Source: Erythroxylum novogranatense (taxonomy: Eukaryota; Streptophyta; Magnoliopsida; Malpighiales; Erythroxylaceae). From it: DNA of 64,000 nt. Position numbers and translations under genes: made by a program. Positions 47,815-60,400 of this stretch are shown piece after piece (within the stretch, counting starts at the first letter, position 1; every line of letters starts with the position of its first letter). The stretch is from positions 32,241,023 through 32,305,022 of the forward strand of contig CM057228.1 in NCBI GenBank assembly GCA_029891385.1. The letters run 5' to 3'. The notes beneath the pieces were generated by a model, which ran no database searches, was not told where the DNA came from, and saw only the letters and a list, made by a program, of their open reading frames with translations.

Positions 47815-48429
47815 ATGGCCTCCCAAACTCTCCCAACCTCAAGTCCCCAATCCCAACCGCCTATAGCTACTCCAGCCTTTCGCGCGTTCCTCTCACGGCT
47901 CTCCTCCACGATCCGCCATGGCTTCTCTCAACGCCGTCCCTGGTACGAACTCATCGACAGGACCTCCATGGCCCGACCCGATTCCCTCACCGAAGCAGCG
48001 TCTAGGATCCGAAAAAACCTCTCCTACTTCAAGGTTAACTACATCATCTTGCTGGCGGCAATACTCGCTTTCTCTCTGTTATCTAACCCTTTCTCCCTCA
48101 TTACCCTACTCTCTCTCCTCGCTGCGTGGATCTTTCTCTACCTGTTCCGATCGTCCGATCAGCCTCTGGTCATCCTCGGCCGTACATTGTCAGATCGCGA
48201 AACCCTAGGTGTGTTGGTGGTATTGACTATTGTGGTGGTGTTTTTGACTAGCGTCGGTTCGCTCTTGATCTCTGCTCTCATGGTTGGAGTAGCGATAGTG
48301 TGTGCTCACGGCGCTTTCAGAGTGCCAGAGGATCTGTTTCTAGACGATCAGGAGCCGGCCAACGCCGGACTCCTCTCCTTCCTCGGGGGCGCAGCTTCAG
48401 CGGCTCCTGCGGTTGCCGCACGCGTCTGA
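47815..48429 (+). CDS. PRA1 family protein, PRA1.B-like, 204 aa
   Basis: This is a small membrane protein of the prenylated Rab acceptor 1 (Yip3) family, which binds Rab GTPases and acts in ER-Golgi and post-Golgi trafficking. The single exon runs from ATG at 47815 (MASQTLPTS) to TGA at 48427-48429. An in-frame ATG at 47716 would add 33 residues, but the start at MASQ fits the usual family length of about 190-220. The N-terminus (1-45) is polar and rich in Ser and Pro. RPWYELIDR (41-49) and RIRKNLSYFKVNY (64-76) are family signatures. Two paired hydrophobic regions follow (about 74-112 and 131-153) around the linker SSDQPLVILGRTLSDRET. The conserved tail HGAFRVPEDLFLDDQE (155-170) is intact. 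Codon use is GC-richer than the surrounding repeats. The gene is probably active; its neighbours are a copia fragment upstream and the IMK2-like kinase about 2 kb downstream. Confidence 0.95.
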   Translation: MASQTLPTSSPQSQPPIATPAFRAFLSRLSSTIRHGFSQRRPWYELIDRTSMARPDSLTEAASRIRKNLSYFKVNYIILLAAILAFSLLSNPFSLITLLSLLAAWIFLYLFRSSDQPLVILGRTLSDRETLGVLVVLTIVVVFLTSVGSLLISALMVGVAIVCAHGAFRVPEDLFLDDQEPANAGLLSFLGGAASAAPAVAARV

Positions 48430-50190
48430 TTTGGCTCCGTGGTGTATGGTTTTAGCTTTCGTTAGCTAGTGCTTTTACGTGTTTTAATTCCGTACTGTCT
48501 CTTTATTAAATGTATTATGAACTTAAAAGAAAATGAGAATCTGAAGTTCCGTAGATTGATATCGAAGTTTGGTATGAACTGTGGTTCTAGATCGTGCTTT
48601 ATGATGGATTGAATGTTGTTTAAGTGTTGAAATTGAAGACGTAATATTTGGTCAATTTCTGTGTTGAAGATATGAAGACGATCAATTGCCAGAGTTTTCT
48701 TCTCCTATACAGGTGGGTGTCCAAAGTCGTTTCAGGTACTTTACTGCTCACCTAGGTTATCTTATTTAGTATTTACACTTGTTATCGTCAATGTGGGTTC
48801 AAACTTAGATATAAGTTTATTACAAGTTAATTAGTTGGAATTTTCTGATTGTAGTTGGACTGAGAATTATGTTGGACTGAGAATTATGTTAGATTGTTTG
48901 CATTTTTTAGTTTTCATCTTATAGCGGAATGTTGTGTTTCTGTATAATCCGTCTAAAGAGAAACTGATGTTGTTATGTCTGCAAAATACCAATTGCTTTC
49001 GATCAAATGTTTCTCCACTGCTTGTAGTTTCTTTCTTTACTTGGGTTCTCATGCTCTGTGGATTTTAAGTGAAACGAGAGTGAGTAGGCTAGTCCTGAAT
49101 TGGAGGCTTTTACCTGGACCAAGGAGTAGGCTTTGTCAGGCGGTGGGGCTGGATGGATTGTGGGCTTCTTGAGTTATGATCCAAATGCTCAGACCCCGAG
49201 GCTTGTATTGGTAATACCGTCGAAAAGAAGACTGCAAGTTTGCGAGGGACAGCGTGCACCCAAGAATAGTTCATACCTTGATATTCAATCCTTCAACGAT
49301 GTAGTTAAATCTCCTATCTGATCGTTTTTATTGGCGGCATGAGCTAGGGCTACACCTGAAAGCATGTTAACAAACTTATCTAACGTGTCTTGTAACTTTC
49401 TTGACTTGACTTCGCAGGTAGTTTGCATGCAAGTGAAAGTAGGTCCTCTGTAGATAAATAACCTTTAGCCAACTAGTCGTAGCCTCGTGGGGAAAGGGGC
49501 TTTTCGGAGGTGACGAATTGATTTTGCTCCTATTGTCACTGTGCCTATCCAAATAACCTGATGATAATGACACTTTCGTTGTTATTTTTTGAGTTTCCAT
49601 TGAAGCGCTAAGTGAAGACGTTTTCAAAGTGAAACCGCATTGAATGGGTAAGTTGACCTATCTAGCGTGTCCACTTCCTTCCTATGGTATCCACGCACAA
49701 CGCAAATCCATATTTAAATCATCTGACGGTTGACGTTAAACGAGAACTCACTCAACTTTCTAGGTTGGGAATTTGGATATCAAAGTAAACGTGAAAAGTA
49801 CATGTCATCCGGATAAAATAAAACCTCTTGTCACTAACTAGACAAGCCATTTGTTTATTAACCACAAACCTTTTGCAAATAAGCTTAGTTACCAATGTAC
49901 GTACGATTGTCCCAAAAAGTTGCCGATTCTAATTAATGTTTGCTTAATGGGACCCACCTGAAGAAGATAGCCGTTAGGTGGCGCGGGTAGGGCATTAAAG
50001 AAACATGAATAAGCTGGTTGGTCCATAAAATGTGTGTTCACATCGAGAGAAGGGAGGTGAGCATATGGCTAAGGAAAAACTAGCCGTTAGTCTTGTGTGT
50101 AAGAAGAGGAACCTCTTTCTCTCGGCAACTCATTGCCACCCCTGACAATTTGTCTCCATATTTATCTCTCCCATTACAATTATACAAAGA
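48430..50190. other. Intergenic region between PRA1 and the receptor kinase
   Basis: It holds the PRA1 3' UTR (AT-rich after 48470) and then unremarkable sequence. Short open frames at 48975-49321 and 49376-49627 show no family motif. Confidence 0.45.

Positions 50191-50220
<30 letters not shown>
50191..50220 (+). repeat. (CT)n microsatellite in the kinase 5' region
   Basis: About fourteen CT units lie ~210 bp before the kinase start codon. CT runs in plant 5' UTRs are common and can affect expression; the effect here is unknown. Confidence 0.9.
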
Positions 50221-50221
<1 letters not shown>

Positions 50222-50427
50222 GGCTTAGAGCTTCACGTGGTACATCGCAGGAGCCCCACATCTATAGTTCCCACCTCAAAACCCCACTCACAAGTGATTT
50301 GGCTCCTGTTTCATTAAACGCAAACATCACTTCAAATAAGAGAGAGGAAGAGAGCCTAGAAAGTAGAAACAACCAAACGAGCTTTCTTTTTCTTCTAGTT
50401 TAGACATTTTGTTAGCTCTTGAAGATC

Positions 50428-53109
50428 ATGGAGGTTGAAAATAGATTATTCGATGTTTTCTACAACTGCCCTTTTCATAGGCTTGCAAGAGAATGGTGCT
50501 GTATTTCGTATAAGAAGAAAGAGAAGTGGAAGATTCATCTACAGTTACGAGTGCATCTTTGGTCATTTGTCCAAGTTTTCTTGTTTTCTCAACTTCTGAT
50601 TCATTCTGTTCAGCCTGTTTGGAGCCAAGATTGGGATGGTGTTGTTGTCACCCAAGCTGACTTTCAAGCATTGCAAGCTTTCAAGCAAGAACTACTCGAT
50701 CCAAAAGGGTTCTTAAAGAGTTGGAATGATAGTGGCTATGGAGCTTGTTCCGGGGGTTGGGTCGGCATCAAATGTGCTCAAGGCCAAGTCATTGTAATCC
50801 AGCTTCCTTGGAGAGGATTAGGAGGCCGAATCACTGAGAAAATTGGCCAACTTCAAGCGCTTCGAAAGCTTAGCCTTCATGACAATGCCATCGGTGGCTC
50901 GATCCCTCAATCACTTGGCGTTCTTCCAGATCTTAGAGGAGTTCAATTATTCAACAACAGACTTTCAGGTTCTATCCCTGCTTCTTTAGGCACCTGTCCT
51001 TTGCTCCAGACTCTAGACCTTAGCAACAACTCTCTCACTGGTCCCATACCAGATAGTCTTGCCAATGCTACCAAGCTTTTCAGACTCAATGTGAGTTTTA
51101 ATTCACTTTCAGGTTCCATACCGGTTAGCCTTACACAATCTTCTTCTCTCATTTTCCTGGCTCTCCAATACAATAACCTTTCTGGGCCATTACCTGATTC
51201 TTGGGGTGCAACACAAACCAAAAGTAACACCATACAGTTCCAGTCCGTAACTGTTGATCATAACTTCTTGTCGGGACATATCCCTGCTTCTTTGGGCAAA
51301 TTGGGTGCTTTACAAGAGATCAATCTCAGTAATAATCAAATCACAGGAGTCATACCAGTTGAACTTGGGGGGCTCTCTAGGCTTAGAACATTGGATATTT
51401 CCAATAATGCCTTGAATGCAAGCTTACCAATTAATCTATCTAATCTATCCTCACTTTCGGTGTTGAAGCTTGAGAACAATAACCTTGACAGTCAAATCCC
51501 CGAGCAACTTGGCAGATTGCACAACCTTTCTGTTCTGATTTTGAAGAGAAACCAATTAACCGGTCCTATTCCTGCAACATTAGGCAACATTTCCACCCTC
51601 ACACAACTTGATTTTTCACAAAATAAGCTCAGTGGAGAAATCCCTGATTCCCTGTCGAATATACAAAGTCTGATTTCACTCAACGTTTCTTACAATAACC
51701 TTTCTGGCCCGGTACCTCCTCCTTTATCCCGAAAGTTCAATTCAAGCTCTTTTATAGGAAATCTTCAACTGTGTGGATTCAGCGGTGCATCTTCATGTCC
51801 TTCTTCAGCCCCATCACAAACTGTCCCACCTCCACCAGGAAAACATAAGCGCAAACTTAGTACTAAAGACATAATTCTTATAGCAGCAGGAGCCCTGCTA
51901 ATAGTGCTGCTTATTCTATGTTGCATTCTGCTTTACTGCTTAATAAGGAAAAAGCAAACTGCATCGAAACCAAGGAATGGTCAAGCTGCAGCAACAGCAG
52001 CCAGAGGGGAGAAGGGAGCTCAGGCAGCAGCTGGTGACGTAGAAGCGGGTGCCGATAATGGAGGTAAATTAGTCCAGTTCGATGGGCCAATGGTTTTCAC
52101 AGCTGATGATCTCTTATGTGCAACTGCTGAGATTATGGGAAAGAGCACTTATGGTACTGTCTACAAGGCCACATTAGAGGATGGGAGCCAAGTTGCAGTG
52201 AAAAGATTGAGAGAAAAAATAACAAAAAGCAACAGAGAATTTGAAACTGAGGTTAATATGCTGGGCAAAATTCGGCATCCCAACCTTTTGGCTTTGAGAG
52301 CTTATTATTTAGGACCTAAAGGAGAGAAGCTTCTTGTTTTCGACTACATGCCTAAAGGAAGTCTTGCCACGTATCTCCATGGTACAAAATTGTGGCATTC
52401 CTTTTTCTTCTTCTTCTTCTTCTTCTTCTTTAAATTTTTGGTTAACACATTTAAACATTCGCTTGACAACTGATTCCTGTGTTTCTGTGCAGCTAGAGGA
52501 CCTGATACAACCATTGATTGGCCAACAAGGATGAATTTAGCACAGGGCATGACGCGAGGCCTGTTCTATCTTCACAACCATGAGAATATTATACATGGAA
52601 ACCTTACATCGAGTAATGTCCTACTCGATGAGCATACAAACGCGAAAATTGCAGATTATGGCCTATCTCGGCTGATGACAACTGCTGCCAATACAAATGT
52701 AATTGCCACTGCGGGTGCATTAGGATACCGAGCACCTGAGCTTTCAAAGCTCAAGAAAGCAAACACAAAAACAGATGTATACAGCCTCGGAGTGATCATA
52801 CTCGAACTGCTTACTGGAAAGTCTCCCAGTGAGGCAACGAATGGTGTGGATTTGCCCCAGTGGGTTGCCTCTATTGTGAAAGAGGAGTGGACTAACGAGG
52901 TTTTCGACGTGGAATTGATGAAGGATGCTCCTACAATAGGAGATGAGCTTCTTAACACATTGAAACTGGCTCTCCACTGCGTTGATCCCTCTCCTTCTGC
53001 TCGACCAGAAGTCCAGCAGGTCCTCCAGCAACTCGAAGAGATTAGACCTGCAGAAACAGCTGGTAGTTCCGGAGATGATGGTGCAGCAATTCCTTCTACA
53101 AGCGAGTAA
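50428..53109 (+). CDS. IMK2: LRR receptor-like kinase, IMK2/IMK3 type, 856 aa
   Basis: Exon 1 runs 50428-52381 and exon 2 runs 52493-53109 (TAA). The 111-bp intron (GTACAA..GTGCAG) splits the kinase domain at YLH|ARGP. The product is a plasma-membrane receptor of LRR subfamily III, closest in my memory to Arabidopsis IMK2 (INFLORESCENCE MERISTEM RECEPTOR-LIKE KINASE 2), whose length (about 836 aa) is similar. A basic N-terminus (28-41) is followed by a hydrophobic signal segment (44-62) ending near WSQ (67). Next come an LRR N-terminal cap with paired Cys, about a dozen LRRs to about residue 430, and one transmembrane helix (482-506). An Ala/Gly-rich juxtamembrane stretch precedes the kinase from about 560. 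The nucleotide loop reads GKSTYGTV (571-578) and the VAVK lysine is Lys592. The catalytic-loop HRD is HGN (686-688) and DFG is DYG (706-708). The HGN change is shared with IMK2 and suggests weak or no phosphotransfer. The symbol is by homology; IMK3 is the alternative. Confidence 0.93.
52382..52492 (+). other. Intron of the IMK2-like gene with a (TTC)n run
   Basis: This is a phase-1 intron with GT..AG ends. A TTC/CTT run of about nine units lies near 52405-52432, and without splicing the frame would run through it into stops. The position within the kinase domain, just before ARGP, fits the usual intron of this kinase subfamily. Confidence 0.9.
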
Positions 53110-55479
53110 AAGCAAGGATACTAATTGGTCTTGAGAAGTACAGAGTAGTGGAAGTGTAGTAGGTAGTATTGGCAGGTTGCTTGCATTCTTTCATTCTTCT
53201 TAAGCATTGATTTTTTGAGTTTATTAGACCACGTCTGTAAATACAAGTTGGTTTCAACTCTTTTAAGAGCATGTTATTTATCAGTTACAACTCATGACTT
53301 GGGTCTAGTCCACAACAGTTACGGGTCTCTTTTCCTACCAATTGGGAAGTTTTCTGATCATAGAGTCATGATTGAAACTGATTTGATCTATGTTGTGGAA
53401 AAGATCGGAACTTTTTCTTCTTTTTCAATTCGTCTTGCCCTTTTTGCGATGGGAATATATTTTCGTTATCTTATATGCTTATGGTATGCCTTTTCTATTT
53501 TAGGAGCATCCATTCATTTCATTCTTAGCCTAGTACTCATTTCTCTTCCAAGAGTCCATTTGAATTTAATAAACTTAAAAGTAATTTCTTTCTAATATTT
53601 CAAAATATCTAATAATTATATATATATATATATATAAGTGCACCTGGGAGTTCAATCATGTTGCAAGCAACTCATGTTTCTCTTTGAACATGAGAAGATT
53701 GGGCACAGCCTCACACACGAATGTGTCCTTGGCTTGCCTCTTATTGGACACAATAATTAAAGTTTTGGTGTCATATAAGGCCTAGCATTATCGTGTATCA
53801 TTTTGTGTTATTCTTGATAATCGAGATTGGAAGACACGAACATAAATACAATAATGGCGAGGTCATGTCATTTGCCGCTAAAAGTTTCAGCATGGAATAT
53901 GGTTTAGAATGCGATCCGTAATAAAAAATAATGGGATAACAAATTCTTTTTTTTTTTGGTCAGGCGGATAACAAATTTTAAAGGACTTAACTTTTTGGAA
54001 AATATTTAATTAAGTATTCAAGCTTTTTAAAATTTTTAATTGAGTTATCAAACTTTTAAGACTTTAAAAATTCTGACTAATACAATCTTTGATGTTCATG
54101 ACATGTAAATGTCTACCTAAACAAATAGCGGCCATGATTAGATCAAAGTAGAGAGATTTTTTCAGGTAGACACCTACATATTATAAACAACAAAAATTTC
54201 GTTAGTTAAATTATCAAATTATTAATAGAATTAACATTTTGAATTAAAGCGCAAAGGTTTTAAAATGTTGATTATTCAACTAAAAATTTAAAATCTTAGA
54301 CACTAAATTGAAAATTCCTAAAAGTTGGATACTTTATAACCGGTTATCCCAAATATAATTTTTTATTACTTAAAGATTGTTTTAAATAAGTTTAGTTAGC
54401 TTAGACCTTTGTTCTATTTGAGAACCATAAGTGCTTTTATTCTTTGATCCTCATCTCACTTTTGCAATTATCAAAGAATTCTTCTTTGTCATATTCTAAT
54501 TACTATATGAACTTGGTTATTATCTATAATTATCAAGTCTATTCTCCATTAATCTTATTTAAGTTTCTTAGTAAGATCTAGTCTTTTATGTGAGTTTTCT
54601 AGGGTTCGCATTAGTTAATAAGTATGTATATAAATTATCGTCATTCTTTTATCATCTAAATTATATTTCTTTGTCTATCTTTTCATTTTCCTTATGACTC
54701 CTTATTTGTCTTAGAACATCATCTTCTTATTTCTAATTGTTTTGTAAAAATTGGCATTTTTTAATCTCTTCTTATTGTGTTAGAGCTTTCCTTTATTCTA
54801 TCCCTTGTTTTGTGCCCTTTATAACACATTGTTCTAAATATAATATGTGCATTGCTATTTAAACAATTCAAGATGGTTGTGATAAAAGAAGAAAGCAAAA
54901 GAAAGAAAGTTTTGCAATATAGTTTCATAAAGAAAATTGTTCCAAAATCTTGTTGTTTAATTATATGATCAATTTTAGTAAATATTGTAATTGAAATCAA
55001 ATAAAATTATAATTAGTGGAAGTCTGATTGAAGTGAATCTTTAATACTCTTTCCTTATTTGGTTCAATTCTTTTAATGTCTTGTTTAAATAATGGCAATA
55101 TGGTCAAAGAGTGTTACATAATGACTTAAAGAATATGTATACCTTTGTGAAGGACAAAAAACCAATTACCCTGATACCTTTAACATCTAAGCAGGTCTAT
55201 AAGGACTAATTGAAGTTGAAAATAGAAAATAAAGACAAAAAATAAGAGAGGAAAAAGGGAGAGTGGGAGTGAGGAGAGAGTTAATTGTAAGACAAAAGGA
55301 GAATCAACGTGATAGCTCAAAAGAAAAGGAGATAGTTGTGAGAAAAGCAAAGAAGCGAGTAGCTATATAAAAGGAGTAATATTAGGATTAATTTTTATAT
55401 GAACTAGCCTATGATTGTACTTTATATAAAGAGAATAAATTCAAAAATAAAGAATTCAAAATATATGCTCCCCTTATTG
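53110..55479. other. Intergenic region downstream of the receptor kinase
   Basis: The first ~500 bp probably hold the 3' UTR. An (AT)n run lies at 53617-53636. The rest is AT-rich with no recognised gene. A TATATAAAAGG phrase near 55364 followed by T/A-rich sequence could be the promoter of the 5' LTR of the gypsy element that follows, but no matching 3' LTR was seen. Confidence 0.4.
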
Positions 55480-57498
55480 TTGTTTCTTTATTGCATAAGT
55501 ATGAAGATTGTTAGCTAATTATCATAATGGTTTACCACCTATTGATAGATTAAACATCAAATTGATTTTGTACCAAAAGTTACAATTCCTAACAAACCCT
55601 TTATAGGAGAAATCCCGAGGAAACAAAAGAGCCTCAAATTCAAGTAGAGGAGTTAATGGCTAAGGGGTATTTAAGAGAAAATATGGATCCTTACGTAGTT
55701 CTAGTGCTTTTAGTGCCTAAGAAGGACGATGCTTGAAGGACATGTGTTAATTGTAGAGTTATCAATAATATAATAGTAAAGTATCAACATCTCATCTTTA
55801 ATGGTATGTTTAATGAAATTTGTAGTTCTTGTATATTTTTCTAAAATTGATCTAAAAAAGTGAATATCACCATGTTTGGATAAGAGAAAGTGAAGAATAG
55901 AAAACTATTTTTAAGGATATAAATATGGATTATATAACTGGTTAGTTATGCTATTTGTTCTTACTAATATAATTAGTATTTTCATGAGATTGATATACAC
56001 ATGTTACACACATATATAGACATATTTGTGGTTATCTATTTTGATGAGATTCTATTTTTTCACTTGAGATGTGTCATTGATGTTCTAGGAAAAGAGCATT
56101 TTATGTTAATTTTAGAAAGTGTACTTTTTTCATGAAAAGGATTGTGTTTTTTGGTTATATTGTGGTATTGAGGTAGATGAAAGAAATTAGGGAATGATCA
56201 ATATTTGAATCAATAAATAAGGTAAGAAATTTTCATAGTTTATCTAGTTTTTATCAAAGATATGGTAAAGATTTTAGTACAATTATTGTACCGCTTATCA
56301 AAATTGTTAAGAAATATATAAGGTTTCATTGAGATGGTGAACAAGACGAAGCATTTAATATTATTAAATAAAGGTTATGTTCAGCACCTTCGTTAGCATT
56401 CCTTGACTTAACTAAAACCTTTAAGATTGAGTGTGATGCCTCAAGAATAGGTATTTAAGCTATTATGTTGTAAGATAGGAGGCTAATAACTTACTTTAAT
56501 GAGAAACTCAATGAAGCAGCCTTGAACTAACACATAACAAAGAGATATATTTGTGAGAGCATTAGAAACTTTGAAATTTTGCGATACATACTAATCATAA
56601 ATCATTGGAGCATCTAAATGTGCAATGAAGTTGAATAAACACCATGCCAGATGGAAGGAATTCATTTAAACAATCCCATATGTCCTTAAGTATAAATAAG
56701 GTAATGAGAATGTGTTAGTTAATGCCTTATCTCAAAGATATATTCTTGTTACTTCTTTAAATGTGAAGTTGTCAGGATTTGAATATATTAAGGAATGACA
56801 ATGATTTTGGTAATATACATATTTTATATATGACAAATTGGTGTTAGATAAGTTCTATGTGCATAATGGACATTTATTTCATGAAAGTAAATTATATGTG
56901 CTTGTTTGTTCTATAATCAAGTTGTTTATGTGTGAGGCATATGATAGGGGTTTGATGGGTCACTTTGATGTTAAAAGGACCTTAAGCTTGAGCATTTTAT
57001 TGGCCTAAGATGAGATGTAATGTCGAGAGGATATATACCACTTTTAGAAAGGCTAAACCTAATGTTCCAACATTTGGGTTAAATAAACCATTACTTGTAC
57101 CTAGTGAAGCACGAGTAGATATTTATATGGAATTTGTGATAAGGTTACTTAGATCAAAGAAGGATAAAAATTCTATATTTGTGGTAGTTGATAGGTTCTT
57201 TATGTATTCCTTATGAAATAAGCTACTTGTGCAATCATTATTGATTATTTATTGTTTAGGTAAGTAACTTGACTATATGGAGTTATTAGGAGTATGTTGA
57301 CTGCCCGGGATACTAGGTTTTTTAGTTACTTTCAAAAAGTTTTATGGAGTAAGTTAGGAATAAAGTTATTATTTTCTTTACTGCTATCATCACCGTCAAC
57401 ATCCAATTGAAGTCCCACTGAGACACAGGGTTTGGGTATTTTTTACTACTATTCATCCTTAAATAAATGGTCAAATTAAAGTATTAAATAAGACCTTA
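55480..57498 (+). pseudogene. Decayed Ty3/gypsy pol (Reina-like chromovirus), RT to integrase
   Basis: A plus-strand reading, with many stops and frameshifts, follows the order RT, RNase H, integrase that defines Ty3/gypsy. From 55530 it gives GLPPIDR and LPNKP-like text, then ELMAKGYLRENMDPYV and VLLVPKKDDA (about 55650-55735). The catalytic YFDD reads YFDE at about 56037-56052. RNase H follows at about 56340-56700 (FKIECDASRIGI). Integrase is at about 56940-57498 (WPKMR.NVERI, RKAKPNVPTFGLNKPL, NSIFVVVDRF). No gag or protease was seen between the preceding AT-rich DNA and RT. The frame is cut at 57498 inside integrase and resumes at 61416. Confidence 0.85.
57494..57498 (+). repeat. Left target-site duplication CCTTA
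   Basis: CCTTA precedes TGTTGGACCCCG and recurs at 61416-61420 after ...GTCCTACA. Removing the insert rejoins the integrase reading (NKTL.. to LSIIHHVIIQRNLKNWE). Confidence 0.9.
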
Positions 57499-60400
57499 TG
57501 TTGGACCCCGAACTTTTCTTGGAATTTAAAAATATGAAGTGAGAAATTTTGGCGATTATTCATGTGTAAAGAATAGAAGAATTCTTGAATTTGAAATGAA
57601 GTAGAAAAGATAGTTATGTGCAAGATGGGTTATATGTGAAATATTGGAAGTAATAAGTTGAAACATGATCATTGAGTATGCTTCGGTGTTTTAGCCATAA
57701 CTTTTTCTCTAGTTATCCGAATCAGATGATTCTTAATTTGGATTAAACTAGAGAGATAAGGCTACAAATTGTCTGATGAAATTGAGTTCTAATTTAGTCT
57801 CTAAGAAAGTCAATTTTTGGGTGGAATTTGAGCATAGCATATTGTTTTAGCATAAGAACAGTTTGGAAATGTTTAGGTATAACTTTCAAATTACTGAACC
57901 AAATTGAATGATTTTCATGTCATTAGAAAATTAAGACAATGAGGAATATTTCTCTAGAAGGAAGTGCAAGCAAATTCCTTCAATTGTATGATTAAAAAAA
58001 GGTGTTGATTTTAAGGAGGAGTTAACCATGAATTAAATGAATTTTGAGGTCATAATAGAGTATTTTTGTGGAATTAATTAGCATGTTAATGGGAGTTTAT
58101 TAACATGTTAATGTGAGTAAGATCTTATGACATGGATTTAAATTGAATTAAGGTGGTAACTTATGCATGAAGGCAAAATTGGAAGACCACTTAAGCATTT
58201 AAGTTCCTAGGCTTTTAAGTAAGGGCAATATGGACTTTTTAGCATCATTAGTGGTATAAAAGTCAAGAGAAAGGAGTGGTCTTCTCATTTGAAGAGAGGG
58301 AAACGAAATTGAAAGGAGAGAGGAGAGAGAGAGAGTCGTAGAAAGGGCGAAAGAAGGAGAAAAAGAAGAGCAAGCTAGGGTTCTACTTTTCTAAGCTTTC
58401 AAGAGTGGTTTTCAAGTTGTTCATGGAGGAAAAAGGAAGAAGAGGAAGAGAGCTCTCATTCAAGCCATCAAACTCTTCATTTGGAGAAGATTCAAGGTAA
58501 GAATGGATTTTGATTTGTTGGGTTTTTAGAGAGATTTTGGTTCTTATGGCTTAAAAATGGTATGGGTTTAAGTTTTATAAGATCAATTTTAGTGAATATG
58601 TCTTATGGGTTTGTCAATTGGAATACCTATTGATTTGGAAATTATGGTTTATGTTAAAGGAGATTAAGAGAGGCAAGAGGAATCAAGATCAAGGGGAGGC
58701 AATTTGAGTCAATTTTCAAGCAAGGAATTAAGGTGGGTACATGTTTATAATAGAGTAAATAAGCCACTTTTGTTTTCTTTAAATCAAGGAAATTTAATGA
58801 TTTAAATTGCATCATAATTTTTGCATAAATTGTGCCTTGAATGAATTGAGAAATTGCTACATGTTGATATGTGAATTGTTTGATGTTTTATGAAAGTGCT
58901 TTTTGTTTGAAAAGAACGCACGTTTATACAATCATGTTTTCAAGAATGATTTTTATATGAAAAGAAAGTTTCCAAGAAAATGTGCCATTTTGGGCAAAAA
59001 GTTTGCAAGTTCATGAAACATGTGTTACATGGGTTTCATGTTTATGATTGGTTAATGAGCCACTAAGGTTTCTTTTTCGAAATTAAGAAATAAAAGTTTG
59101 TTTATGAAGCAAGAAAATAAAATGATTTTAAAGTACTCCATAATTGTTGCATTCATTGCTTTTGATTTGAGAAATTGCTACAATTGTTGCCTTTACTGCT
59201 TTTGAATGATTTGTGATAGTGTCGCATGTTTTGGTGTATGAATTTTGATGATGAAATTGCATATGGAATGTTTCATGCTCATGGAAGACAAGTTTTCAAG
59301 ATGTGCCATTTGGGCAATTGGTTTTCAAGTTCATAAATTACATGTTATGTGGGTTTGGTAGTCCATCCAAGAATCGTCACATGCACGTTGACCCAAGAAT
59401 AGGCTTCTCCCGCTTGCCCGCTAGTGGCACGGAGCTCCTTCAAGGACTCCCTCAAGTTTACGACTACACAGGACCAGTATATGGGAATGTGTAGTTCGTC
59501 ATGAATATGGATCTACCTAAACCATTTATGTGCTTATGTGTTCAAGATTTGTAAACAAGTTAATGCATTCATGTTTTGTGACTTATGAATTTGAATACAT
59601 GATGAGAATTTGAGAAACGAACGTTTTATGGTTTTTCAACAAGAATTTTCTATGACAATAAACTTTTGAATGATTTTGCTTATTTTTCTGTTATAAGTTG
59701 TTACCCACAAGCTTTCAAGCTCACCCCCTCTTTTTCCCCATCTTCAGGTGAAGAATAAGAGATCCAGTGAAAGTGAATCAAGGCATAATTCCGAATATGC
59801 ATGTTTTGTTGTGTTTTGGAATTATTGATGTAAAACAAGGCCTCAAGTGGATTTTGAGAAATTTTGGCTTTTGCATGTTTTGTATATTAGATTTTGACAT
59901 CGACGATGTATTGTGGCATGAGTTGCTATTGAAATTGGTAAACTCTTAATTTATGATGCAAATGAAATATGGATATGTGTATGGACTTTGAAATGTGAAA
60001 TTGTGTATGGATAATGAGTTGACGAACATTGAATATGAGCTATTGTTATATATATAAGTGAGATAATATGGAAAGGAAAGATAGGAATGTCATGAAACAC
60101 GAGACGTTGTTGAATAGGAAGGGTCGTATGGATTAAGGTTGAGAGTTGAAGAATTCCAATTGGTTGTTGAATGGTTATTTTCATAAAAATTAAAGTTTGT
60201 ATAAGGAAAAATTGTAAGTTTTCCATGAGGATAAAATATGTATTTGCTGACTTCCAAGGAAAAATTGTATTGATTTAGATTGAATTGGACCACGTTGTCT
60301 TCATATAAGTTGTAGTTCGTCTTTATATCTTTCCAATGCTATAAAGTATGCAATTTTTTGATATCGTAGTTGAGAGTTACAATCATTCCAAGTTAGGATG

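Noticed and set aside
50943..51233. Minus-strand open frames opposite the LRR coding region and the kinase exon
   Set aside because: They are shadows of the strongly supported plus-strand gene.
53215..53595. 126-codon open frame downstream of the receptor kinase
   Set aside because: It lies in the likely 3' UTR/flank, is hydrophobic from T-rich DNA and matches nothing I know.
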